Under the pieces are notes generated by a model that saw nothing but the letters and a program-made list of their open reading frames with translations, was not told the DNA's origin and made no database searches. This document shows positions 11,577 through 22,152 of a stretch of DNA of 64,000 bases, in pieces (positions within the stretch are counted from its first letter, which is position 1; every line of letters begins with the position of its first letter). A program made the position numbers and the translations under genes. This DNA comes from Paraspadella gotoi (lineage: Eukaryota; Chaetognatha). The stretch lies in contig CM119265.1 of the NCBI GenBank assembly GCA_051294375.1, positions 9,496,339 through 9,560,338 on the forward strand. Direction: 5' to 3'.

Positions 11577-13919
11577 AGTATATGTTTTTTTTTTCTCACT
11601 ATTTTTTTAAATTCAACCATTGTTTATTACTTTGTCCAGCGCAAAAAACTTCTTAACAACATGCAATATGATTTATCTCACTATTTCCTGACCTCTATGT
11701 CCCAGACTTGTGGCGGCCAGTGTCTCGATCCGGCGATGACGTATTTGTCATCCGGCTGATGATCACGCTGACGATCTGAGAATTCTCCGCGATCTCCGTT
11801 CCTTCGTTGTAGATGGAGTAGCGACCGCTGGACCGGAAGTTGTAGGACTCCTCTCGTTGGAGACCGCCAACGCCGTGTTGGCTGCGGATGGTAATAAGAA
11901 TGTAAGCTGCTTAATTTCTCTAAATTCTCGAACGCTATTGTCAAATACTCACCCTCTTCGTTGTACTGATAATTGTAGGACTCTTGTTGATAACTCTCCA
12001 TGTTCTCTTCCCTGTAATCCACCGCCGATTGCGAAGTCTGAGAGCAGCGCAGGAAATAAAACAATAAAACAAAAGATTAGATTTTAAAAAAAAACAGCTT
12101 GCGTTCTGATCTCGCGCCTTCGAGCGTGATCGGGAAAAGTTTTTTGATTCGCTAAAAGACAAAGGCTCCTCTCATCACGGAAAAACGAAAAAGTCTTTTG
12201 TGTTATTTTTGTTTTCGTGACGTCAGAGCCGTGGAAAGATCTCGAGAGCGGGTAGGGGAAAATGTTTTAGAATTTTTAATTTAAGGGAGAGACGTTGAGA
12301 AATTAAAACGAACGAATTACGACGCGGGGAACGAATTTTAAGGGGATTGAGTCCAAGGCATGAAACTATCAGCGAAGCAAACAGATTTGAGAGCAACTAC
12401 GCTCGAAAAATGAGGGAGTTGAAAATCTCCCGAACTTTAATTCGCTACGAAAGCAACGATTAAAGGAGCCACTATATTGGCTACAACAAATACTATTACG
12501 CTAGAGCTATTACTACTTTTAACACAAAAGCGGATTCGTTAGGCCAATCGAAGGGCGAATCACAAAAAAAAAGAGCGGGTAGTTTCAATGATCTAAAAAT
12601 GAAGGTTTTTTCTTTTTGTCGAAACATGAGATCTGTTGATGAATATTTACTAATATTTAAATTTTTGTCTATAGTTTCCAATTTTAGTCGCATCTTTGCG
12701 CGAAGATCGGCGAAAACAATTTTTATTCACAAGTTTTCGATCTTCCAATCACCCGAAGCAATCATTTCCGATTCTGAAGTTGCGCTTAAATATTAAGACT
12801 AATGATTGAGGGAAATTTTCGTTTTGGTTTTTTAATTCCTGATTATGATTCTCTTTTGATCCGTGTATGTGTTGTACTATTCAATAATACTGCGATTTGC
12901 GCCGATACCTCGGACATCAATACAGCGATGCCGTGAGATGGCGCTTTTCGCCTCTACCTTCTGACGCTTGTGTCCTTTTCTCACGTGAGAGTAGAGAGGA
13001 GGAGACACCTTCTCCTCTTCCCTTCCTCCTCCCGCAATCGGCTTTTCGAATCCTTCGGCGACGCCGCCGCCAATTTTCGGCGTCAAAAACGACGCCGATT
13101 CGTAGTCGCCGGCGCCGAAGTCGTCGTAGTCGTCGCCGTCGAAACCGGCGTCGATTCGTTCTCGTCTCGTCACGTTTGTCGTCGTCGTCGTCATTCTCGT
13201 CGTCGCATCCTCGTCTTCGTCGCGGCGCTGGTCGACCACTCCTCCTGCCGCTTCTGCTGCAGCAGTCTCGATTCCTGTTGCAGCGTCTCGTGCTGCTGAG
13301 ATTCCGTCGGACTTCCTTCGCCGGAGACAAACGTCTCGCTCTCGCTGGCGTCGATGCGCGTCTGGCCGCCAGAAATTAGACCGTGGCGAAGGAAGATTCG
13401 GTCGTGCCGCCAGTGCGTCCGGCGGCAGAAGAAAAGCGTTGTCGTCGACGAGGTGATTGTAGCGATCCAACACTTCGTCGCAGGGAGACGTCGACGGAGG
13501 CGGAGAGAGGCGCGCCTCGGCGGCGTCGGAGTAAGCGTCGGCAGCGCGTCAGCGGCAGCGTCGCCGGACCCGAGAGATGAGCCAAGCGGGGGCGGTGAGG
13601 TGAGGGAGAGCGAGGTAAGGTTTGCGGAGGCGATGACGTCACCTTCACCATTGGATACGACGTCTAGTGAGTGGAATTTGAGATCGAGGAAGAAATGGAA
13701 ATCCGTTAAGACTAAAAAATAGTTAAGATTTAATAGTTAATAGAAATCGATCGAAAGGGGAAAGAGATATTTATATGTTTTCAAATTCGGATTAATTTTT
13801 TGATTCGAGCAATTGGATTTAAAATTATTTTCGTTTTAATTATTTAAACTTTAAAGCAGTGCTTTTATCATGAGATTGTTAGAGATTTTGGTTTTAGAGA
13901 ATGTAATCAGTGCGAAAAT

Positions 13920-14726
13920 TATGTTTGTGGTTTTTTTTTTCGCGAATGCATAACATTTTTAATTGACGAAAGCGGACACTTGCAATACGACATCGACAAG
14001 AAACGATTTCGAAAAGATGACAAAGCGGAACGGACAAGGCGATGGTTGACAAAGCGGTTGATGACATCGACGAAGTCGACGACACAGAACGAGTTATAAA
14101 TTAAACTTACATTAGAACGAGACAAAAAAAACGAGACTAAAGCGTTTCGCGATTAAATTCGCGTTTCATTCCGAACTCGTTAATTACGAACGGAGGAATT
14201 AAATAAATAAATAACAATAAAATTATAAAATTAATTTAGTCTTTCCAGTTTCCTCCTTTCGCGTCTACGATCTCGCGAGAGAAAATAAATTGAATTTTGT
14301 GGATGGAATTTGAATCGACTACCGCGTCGAAGTCGTCGTTAACGGCCCCGCGATGACGCGGCTGCTGCAACTGCCGCAGCTTTCCTGCTGCTGCCGATGC
14401 TGCAGATTCTCCTCGAACTTTTCCTTGTCGAAGGAGAAGTGAGAAGCCAAGCGGAAGGGGATTCGGATCGGAAGTCATCGACGGCCGTGCGGAGGAGGGT
14501 CGTCCTGGCCGCCAACGACGCCGCCACCGACATCGTCGTCGAGGGCGAATCGGGGGTGTTGGGCGAGAGTAGTCGTCTTTTCAAAGATATGGGTGGTTTG
14601 TTGTTTTTTTTGTGAAGGTGGGCTGAACGATTTAAGGTATAGATATTGTTAGATTAAATGTTAAACTTAATTTAACAACGCACCCAGTCTGGCCTAGAGT
14701 GGACAGATTAGTCGGCGGCGCGAATG
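13920..14726. other. Single-copy spacer of the palindrome
   Basis: About 807 bp between the arms with no mirror copy in the window. GC-rich frames at 14236-14584 (both strands) are short and compositionally biased, with no recognisable domain or clear splice context, so I do not call a gene. It ends at the 25-N gap. Confidence 0.6.
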
Positions 14727-14751
14727 NNNNNNNNNNNNNNNNNNNNNNNNN
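14727..14751. other. Assembly gap of exactly 25 N
   Basis: Twenty-five N at the junction between the spacer and the right arm. Such a small fixed length is a typical placeholder left by gap-filling software rather than a measured gap. Confidence 0.97.
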
Positions 14752-15014
14752 ATTTTCGCACTGATTACATTCTCTAAAACCAAAATCTCTATCAATCTCA
14801 TGATAAAAGCACAGCTTTAAAGTTTAAATAATTAAAACAAATAATTTTAAATCCAATTGCTCCGAATCAAAAAATTAATCCGAATTTGAAAACATATAAA
14901 TATCTCTTCTTTCGATCGATTTCTATTAACTATTAAGTCTTAACTATTTTTTAATCTTAACGGATTTCCATTTCTTCCTCGATCTCAAATTCCACTCACT
15001 AGACGTCGTATCCA

Positions 15015-18000
15015 ATGGTGAAGGTGACGTCATCGCCTCCGCAAACCTTACCTCGCTCTCCCTCACCTCACCGCCCCCGCTTGGCTCATCTCTCCGGGTC
15101 CGGCGACGCTGCCGCTGACGCCGCTGCCGACGCTTACTCCGACGCCGCCGAGGCGCGCCTCTCCTCCGCCTCCGTCGACGTCTCCCTCGACGAAGTGTTG
15201 GATCGCTACAATCACCTCGTCGACGACAACGCTTTTCTTCTGCCGCCGGACGCACTCGGCGGCACGACCGAATCTTCCTTCGGCCACGGTCTAATTTCTG
15301 GCGGCCAGACGCGCATCGACGCCAGCGAGAGCGAGACGTTTGTCTCCGGCGAAGGAAGTCCGACGGAATCTCAGCAGCACGAGACGCTGCAACAGGAATC
15401 GAGACTGCTGCAGCAGAAGCGGCAGGAGGAGTGGTCGACCAGCGCCGCGACGAAGACGAGGATGACGACGACGAGAATGACGACGACGACGACAAACGTG
15501 ACGAGACGAGAACGAATCGACGCCGGTTTCGACGGCGACGACTACGACGACTTCGGCGCCGGCGACTACGAATCGGCGTCGTTTTTGACGCCGAAAATTG
15601 GCGGCGGCGTCGCCGAAGGATTCGAAAACGGCCGATTGCGGGAGGAGGAAGAGGAAGAGGAGAAGGTGTCTCCTCCTCTCTACTCTCACGTGAGAAAAGG
15701 ACACAAGCGTCAGAAGGTAGAGGCGAAAAGCGCCATCTCACGGCATCGCTGTATTGATGTCCGAGGTATCGGCGCAAATCGCAGTATTATTGAATAGTAC
15801 AACACATACACGGAATCAAAAGAGAATCATAATCAGGAATTAAAAAAACAAAACGAAAATTTCCCCTCAATCATTAGTCTTAATATTTAAGCGCAACTTC
15901 AGAATCGGAAATGATTGCTTCGGGTGATTGAAGATCGAAACTTGTGAATAAAAATTGTTTTCTCTGCGCAAAGATGGCGACTAAAATTGGAAACTATAGA
16001 CAAAATTTAAATATTAGTAAATATTCATCAACAGATCTCAGACAAAAAGAAAAATCCTTCATTTTTAGATCATTGAAACCTACCCGCTCTTTTTTTGTGA
16101 TTCGCCCTTCGATTGGCGCTAACGAATCCCGCTTTTGGTGTTAAAAGTAGTAATAGCTCTAGCGTAATAGTATTTGTTGTAGCCAATATAGTGGCTCCTT
16201 TAATCGTTGCTTTCGTAGCGAATTAAAGTTCGGGAGATTTTCAACTCCCTCCATTTTTCGAGCGTAGTTGCTCTCAAATCTGTTTGCTTCGCTGATAGTT
16301 TCATGCCTTGGACGTCAATCCCCTTAAAATTCGTTCCCCGCGTCGTAATTCGTTCGTTTTAATTTCTCAACGTCTCTCCCCTTAAATTAAAAATTCTAAA
16401 ACGTTTTCCCCCTACCCGCTCTCGAGATCTTTCCACGGCTCTGACGTCACGAAAACAAAAATAAACAAAAGACTATTTTCGTTTTTCCGTGACGAGAGGA
16501 GCCTTTTGTCTTTTAGCGAATCAAAAAAACTTTTCCCGATCAACGCTCGATGGCGCGAGATCAGAACGCAAGCTGTTTTTTTTTTTTTTAATCTAATCTT
16601 TTGTTTTATTGTTTTATTTCCTGCGCTGCTCTCAGACTTCGCAATCGGCGGTGGATTACAGGGAAGAGAACATGGAGAGTTATCAACAAGAGTCCTACAA
16701 TTATCAGTACAACGAAGAGGGTGAGTATTTGACAATAGCGTTCGAGAATTTAGAGAAATTAAGCAGCTTACATTCTTATTACCATCCCGCAGCCAACACG
16801 GCGTTGGCGGTCTCCAACGAAGAGGAGTCCTACAACTTCCGGTCCAGCGGTCGCTACTCCATCTACAACGAAGGAACGGAGATCGCGGAGAATTCTCAGA
16901 TCGTCAGCGTGATCATCACACCGGATGACAAATACGTCATCGCCGGATCGAGACACTGGCCGCCTCAAGTCTGGGACATAGAGGTCAGGAAATAGTGAGA
17001 TAAATCATATTGCATGTTGTTAAGAAGTTTTTTGCGCTGGACAAAGTAATAAACAATGGTTGAATTTAAAAAAATAGTGAGAAAAAAAAAACATATACTT
17101 GGAGATGCGGCGAATCGAACCCCGGACCTCATCCTTTACTAGCTGCTGGGTTAATATCACTTTTTCGACAGTACTTATTTAATCTTGGTGCTTTGTGGAT
17201 AGTGGTTAAACATGCTAACTTTGCATATAAGCGAGTGATAGGTGCCTTAGTGGCCATGCTAGGATAGAAGACAACTACCTACTCATTAGGTTAAATCGGC
17301 CAGCAGGGTAAAGGAAGCGCTCTACCACTGAGCTACATCCCCTGACGATGAATATGTGCCTTTCTTTAACTTATAATTCTTTCAGTTAGTTTGTTTCTAC
17401 ATCTAAACTCGTTCAAAGGATTCGAACGCTTAACATTACTGGGACAAAACTGGATGTTTTCCGTTTTTCAACCGTCACTAATTGTCGATTAATATGTATA
17501 ATAATTAATTTCGAAATTTTTCTCAGACGGGCGAAATCGTACACAGCATGCAATCTGATACGGAAGGATGTTCCAATCTGCATCTCGCATCCGGAGGACG
17601 ATTGTTGGTCGGCCTCGTCGATATCCTCGATGCCTACGAGTCCGGGGGCAGCACCGAAGGTGAGGACGCAAAAAAAAGAAAGTATATTAAACTTTCTTTG
17701 AAACAAAAAATGGGAAATTTTTACGTCGATTATTAAACAACCTCCTTCTTCCGGTAATTAGGCTCCGCCCCCGAAGCCGACCGTCAACTCTTCCAGCGGC
17801 TCGAAGTGTGGAACTTCCGAACCGGCGATCCCCTCACCATGTCCCAGGTAACGCGGCCCCTCATCGAGCATATTCTCCTCACGATCGTGATCATTGTAGT
17901 TTGTATTTTCGCCTCTTAGGTGGAACTTTGCTCCAAATGCATCCTGACTAAAGACAGAAACTCGGCGATATTCGCGCGTTGCGATCGCTATGGCAACGAG

Positions 18001-21000
18001 ATCAGGTTGGCGAAATAGTGGGGAAAATTTGGAGAATCTATCTGTAAATTTACCATTCAATCGATCAATTGATTAATATTTGAATAAATTATGAAATAGC
18101 GCGATACTGAAGTATGGTTTGTACAAAGCCAATCTACTACCTAATTTGAATACTAATCTCTAATTAATAACCAATTTTAATTGAGCTCAATTTACTCATT
18201 TACGTAGTCAATATGCAATAACAATAACTGATTTCTGATAAAATCACGCTTCCTTTTTTCAGCGTTGTAGTCTGGGATCTGATCCAAATGAAGGCGTGGA
18301 GAGAAGTGAAGTGTCGATCGGCGAACCTCTTCTGCGACAAGGTCGACTTTTTGGCTCTCTCACCCAATCAGGTTCGGATTTGGATTTCTATGGGCCAATC
18401 ATGTTCGAGGGTTGGTTAAAGGTTATTGTGATGGAAAAGGGTAGTTCTAAAATGAGGATCTGGAGAATCTTTATAATAAGACAGATTTCATTTTGATCAA
18501 TTACCACAACCATTACCAGCAGGATTGCGCCATCGTGGGATACACCAATACGAAGAACGGGGAAGCCACCTACATCACCTTTTTCCTGGAGAAGGACATC
18601 AACAGAACCACGGAGCCTAAAATGGTCTACATGGACGCTCACGTTGACTGCACCGTGTTGCTTAACAACACGGGTGAGTCGTTGGTTCATAATTCATTTT
18701 CGTTTGCCATTTGATCGCAGAGGCAGCGATTTTTATCACTTTGCCGAGGTGATGCCTGGCATGAAAATAATTATACCTAAACATTGCCATCATTTTGCAG
18801 AGGCGGTGACTGGCACCAAGAGCGGAGAGTTGAAGCTTTGGAATTATAGATCGGGTCGGTCCCTTCGTCAACTCAGCGGCTTCACGGCTTCGAGGCCGAA
18901 CAACGATTCCTTCGTCGCGCATCAGGTCAGAATCCAAAATAAAAGAATTCAGAGCATGGAGACTGGTGGAAATACAGGGATTCGAACCCTGGACTTCTCG
19001 CATGCGAAGCGAGCGCTCTACCACTGAGCTATATCCCCTTATGACCGCAAGGATGTGTCGACGCGTGGTCATAAAATCTTTCAGGGTGTTATGTACACAT
19101 AAATTATATCTATATAATACCCTGAAATATTTTGTTTCTTCGATTACTTAACATATTATGTTATAATAATTGTAAATGAAACAAAAGATTTACGGTCTAT
19201 CCGCCACGATTTAATACGGAGAAGTGGAGATGCAGGGGTTCGAACCCGGGACCTCTCACATGCAAAGCGAGCGCTCTTCCACTGAGCTACATCCCCATTC
19301 ATCTCCATTTATTTTACTATTCTATATAATTTAATGATTATAAATCAATGCGAAATGTTAGGTATAGTTTGACGAGAAACTTCCTCATTGTTTTTGTTAA
19401 AAAAATTATAACCGATAATGTGGAGAATTGGAGATACTGGGGATTGAACCCTGGACTTCTCGTATGCGAAGCGACCGCTCTACCACTGAGCAACATCACA
19501 CATCACATCATTAAAGTTTTCAACTAAAAATATCTTTTAAGAAGTATTTAATTAAAAATAAAATATGTAAACTCTTATAATAACAATATTAAAATAAAGT
19601 AGACTGGAGATGCAGGGGATTGAACCCTGGACTTCTCACATGCGAAGCGAGCGCTCTACCACTGAGCTACATCCCCTTATGTTATACGGTATCATATCAT
19701 ATCGTATCATATCGTATCATATCATATTTCATGGATGCGTCGTTATAAAAGAAAAATACTTTGACCATCAATTACTTAATATTCTTTTTAATTACTTTTA
19801 TATATATATATACTCATACCTAAAAAAATGGGACTCTGGAAATAAAGGGGATTGAACCCAAAACTTCTTGCACGCGAAGGAAGAGCTCTACCATTGAGCT
19901 ACATGCGTTCCAACAAAATTTAACAACATTTATTTAATATTTACGCGGATCCACAAATATGTTTCAGTGAAGCTTTTAACTAAAAAATACCTATTAATCA
20001 GTACTTATTTATCACTTATGTTCCGTAACTCTCGCATAGAACAAGCTTCGTTCGGCAGTAAAAATGTAAAAGTAACTGTTCATTTTTTAAGTTAAGAGAA
20101 AATAAGTCAACTTTGATAATAACAGTACTAAAATAAAGAAGACTGGAGATGCAGGGGATTGAACCCTGGACTTCTCACATGCGAAGCGAGCGCTCTACCA
20201 CTGAGCTACATCCCCTTATGTTATACGGTATCGTAATAAAAAACGAATTCTGTAATCAGGATTCACATTTTCCAAAGCAATTTCACAATTAAAACTACAT
20301 ATTAGTCAAAGCCCAAATTCCCTTAATTCTCCAGCGCGCGGTGACTTGTCTGATGCTCTCAGAAAATGGGCGCTACCTTGTCAGCGGTAGTGGCGACGCC
20401 ACCGTCAAAGTTTGGAACATGGACAGTGAACGTCTACTCACCAGTCTCAAGGTAAGTTTTGGTTGTCATCATGACCATGGGTGTGTTCATCTAATGAAGG
20501 ACCTTTTAACCTTTCCTCTTCTTCATGACAGGGCCATGACGACGAGGTGTGGTGCAGCGCCATCTCTCCCGACAACGAATTCATCGTGACCGGAAGCAAA
20601 GACAAGACCATCCGCCTTTGGCGTTTGTCCTCGGGATCTCTCGTCTGCACCTTCAACACCATGGTCGACATTTTCCAGGTTTGTGGCGTGAAAGAGGGTT
20701 TCGCTTCGAACATCAAAAGCTGATAATAGGATATTAGTATTACTGAAGTAAATTTTGCTAATCCCCACAAGCTCGTTAACAAAAGAAAAAAACCCGTATA
20801 GGATGGAAAACGGCCATCATTCGTTTAATTCATGTATAATTGTATATATATTTTAAAGATGACGCAACGAAGTAATGAAAAGGCGACTCCTCTCTCTCTT
20901 CTCTCAGGTTTTCATCACGAGCGACAAGAAGACTATCGTCGCCCTGGGAGACCGCGAAGGATCTCGCATCCTCATCATGCTGAAGGTGGTGATGCAGTCG

Positions 21001-21051
21001 ACGACGGTGGTGAGGACGAGGACGGAGAGCGACGTCATCGATTACGACTGA
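15015..21051 (+). CDS. WD40-repeat protein with disordered N-terminus (NWD-like propeller)
   Basis: Twelve exons join in phase: 15015-15689, 16636-16720, 16793-16983, 17527-17659, 17762-17847, 17920-18005, 18263-18371, 18481-18673, 18801-18925, 20335-20451, 20532-20678 and 20908-21051, giving about 696 residues and a TGA stop. Residues 1-225 are disordered: Ala/Ser-rich, then Asp/Glu- and Thr-rich. From about residue 270, WD-type blades follow, with VWDIETG, EVWNFRTG, VVVWDL, LKLWNYRSG, VKVWNMD and IRLWRLSSG strands. The last two blades are classic (SGSGDATVKVW, TGSKDKTIRLW). The order of blades and the C-terminal segment ending LIMLKVV recall the WD region of NACHT-and-WD (NWD) proteins, but no NACHT domain is visible, so that link is tentative. 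WD propellers usually act as protein-binding scaffolds. The first exon could instead run to 15716, and whether 15015 is the true start is uncertain. The gene converges on the centrosomin homolog; an AATAAA lies at 21402. Confidence 0.75.
17100..17342 (-). other. tRNA-like gene interrupted by a ~170-nt insert in the anticodon arm
   Basis: On the minus strand the 5' half is a normal tRNA-Ala start: acceptor GGGGATG, A box TAGCTCAGTGG, D stem GCTC/GAGC. The 3' half has a TTCGATT T loop and CATCTCC, restoring the acceptor stem with G3:U70. Between them the anticodon arm does not close. CTTCC-TTTAC is followed by about 170 nt and then GTAAA-GGATG. The insert edges CTGCTGG and CCAGCAG also pair, so the insert prolongs the stem. 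If spliced at the canonical 37/38 position the anticodon would read UAC (Val) on an Ala-type body. It could be an intron-bearing tRNA, a tRNA-derived SINE-like element, or a tRNA broken by an insertion. It lies antisense in a WD40-gene intron. Confidence 0.5.
18967..19038 (-). tRNA. tRNA-Ala (CGC)
   Basis: A 72-nt cloverleaf starting GGGGATATAGCTCAG, with anticodon loop TTCGCAT between CTCGC and GCGAG, B box GGTTCGAATCC and 3' TATTTCCA. It lies in the intron 18926-20334 of the WD40 gene, antisense. Confidence 0.85.
19225..19296 (-). tRNA. tRNA-Ala (UGC)
   Basis: Starts GGGGATGTAGCTCAG, with anticodon loop TTTGCAT (anticodon UGC), B box GGTTCGAACCC and 3' CATCTCCA, with the G3:U70 pair. It is the only UGC member of this cluster. 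Confidence 0.88.
19429..19500 (-). pseudogene. tRNA-Ala-like relic
   Basis: Keeps the CGC anticodon loop and a GGTTCAATCCC B box. However, the 5' end reads TGATGTTGCTCAG rather than GGGGATGTAGCTCAG, so the acceptor stem cannot form fully. Confidence 0.6.
19605..19676 (-). tRNA. tRNA-Ala (CGC)
   Basis: Canonical 72-nt gene identical in sequence to 20144-20215: GGGGATG acceptor, CGC anticodon, GGTTCAATCCC B box and G3:U70. Confidence 0.9.
19837..19908 (-). pseudogene. Decayed tRNA-Ala copy
   Basis: Starts ACGCATGTAGCTCAATGG and ends TTATTTCCA. Multiple stem mismatches in the anticodon and T arms point to a pseudogene. Confidence 0.7.
20144..20215 (-). tRNA. tRNA-Ala (CGC)
   Basis: Canonical 72-nt gene identical to 19605-19676. 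Both are followed by the same CTTATGTTATACGGTATC flank, showing local tandem duplication of a tRNA-bearing unit. Confidence 0.9.
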
Positions 21052-21117
21052 GACAGAGACGAAACAGAGAGCGAGTGGGTCGTCTGCGAAGTTAAAAAGG
21101 GGTGGCAGCGACGCCGA

Positions 21118-22152
21118 AAAATTCGGCCGTTGCAACAACACGGCTCTGGTCGGCAGCATAATATATATCAATTATACTCAGTACAATTATTACTATTTTT
21201 TTTTCGTGCTTAGTTTTTAAGTTACATACGCGAAAATATAACTGGATAATTCGGATATTGGACAGGCATCGCGGTATGAAATATTCAGCTACGATATTTT
21301 TATTTTTATTTCAGCTTTGCATGCTTTATATTTTTTTTTTCCTCTCGTGTGCGATCACTTTGTTCGTGCGTTCCATTCAATGTGCATTTTTATCTTGTAT
21401 GAAATAAAAGGATTATTTTGAAACAACTTATCGTAATCGTGCAGAATGGCGGGTTTGCTCTTTCACAAAGCTGGAACTGCGAGAAAATCTGATGTTGAAT
21501 CTTAACGAGGTTGTCAGCGAAACATCTGGTAGCTGGTACATGAAAAGATTTTCAGTAAAGACTAAACTAATCTACGCGTTTTTAGAAAAGTCGTAACTGC
21601 GTACAATAATTTTATATTTGAAATAAAAAGATCGCATTGAAATCAATATTAAGATGGATCAATAATAATCTGACAAAACTCGATTTTTTTTCGTTTTTTC
21701 GCAAGCGATAGAAGTATACTACGTCTATATTGCTACGACTCAAAAAATGTCGTATTATACTCCATTTAAAAAATTGGCCCTGGGACATAACGGGTGAAAG
21801 TATAATCAGTAAAGACTGGAGAGTGGGAGAGTGGGAGAATGGGAAAGTGGGAAGGCAGGACGGAGAGAGAGATAAGTGACAAAAATCTCAACCGAAGATG
21901 AAAATGTTTGATTCCGAAGAGTTCATTTTAAATAAATTGGATTGGATAAGGTGCGTTTCATAAAAGTGCGCTCGAGCGGGACAAGGCAACATGGTGACTG
22001 AGGTTTCATGTAAATAAAGTTAATAACTTTTGTTTGAGATAAAATCTCACTGTGGCCAAGTAGTTTTCCTTCGAGAGAATAAAAGAAAAAGGGAAGGGGG
22101 AAGGGGGAAGGAAAGGCACGGGAAAGTGTTCGACGCGGAGGCTACGCGCTTG
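21118..22152. other. Convergent intergenic region
   Basis: 3' untranslated and intergenic DNA between the tail-to-tail WD40 and centrosomin-like genes. The only structure I see is a short purine tandem repeat of GAGAGTGGGA type at about 21,817-21,860. No coding exon is evident. Confidence 0.7.
21402..21407 (+). terminator. Candidate poly(A) signal of the WD40 gene
   Basis: AATAAA about 350 bp after the WD40 stop codon, followed by a T-rich stretch. Confidence 0.5.

Larger units (their letters stand above)
7677..13651 (-). pseudogene. Mirror copy of the WD40-repeat gene, frameshifted
   Basis: All exons of the WD40 gene at 15015-21051 reappear here on the opposite strand, from the start codon equivalent at 13651 to the stop equivalent at 7677-7679. 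The first (acidic, Arg/Ser-rich) exon is broken into several frames between 12,880 and 13,650, and several WD exons carry 1-bp indels. It is either a pseudogenised inverted duplicate or, more likely, an assembly artefact. It should not be counted as an independent gene. Confidence 0.75.
7611..13919. repeat. Left arm of giant inverted repeat
   Basis: This 6.3-kb stretch is the reverse complement of 14752-21117 throughout its length. The match starts inside an exon of the low-complexity gene at about 7,611 and stops at about 13,919. Compared with the right arm it carries many single-base and few-base indels, typically in homopolymers or GC-rich repeats: for example AAA to AA in the WD40 exon near 8,313, and missing G residues in several tRNA copies. 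The right-arm frames are open and phase-consistent while these are broken. This arm therefore looks like uncorrected long-read sequence or a decayed duplicate. Confidence 0.93.
14752..21117. repeat. Right arm of giant inverted repeat (the intact copy)
   Basis: Reverse complement of 7611-13919. Reading frames, splice sites and tRNA folds are intact here, so this arm appears to be the accurate copy. Similarity to the left arm ends about 66 bp after the WD40 stop codon. Confidence 0.93.

Noticed and set aside
12877-13722. Several overlapping Arg/Ser-rich ORFs
   Set aside because: They are shadows of the frameshifted mirror of the WD40 first exon.
14944-15777. 277-codon minus-strand Arg/Ser-rich ORF
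   Set aside because: Opposite strand of the acidic WD40 exon; extreme Arg/Ser bias from triplet repeats and no splice consistency.
15015-21051. Full NACHT-WD (NWD1/NWD2) protein
   Set aside because: Only WD blades are present and no NACHT ATPase motifs are visible in the window, so only an NWD-like WD region is claimed.
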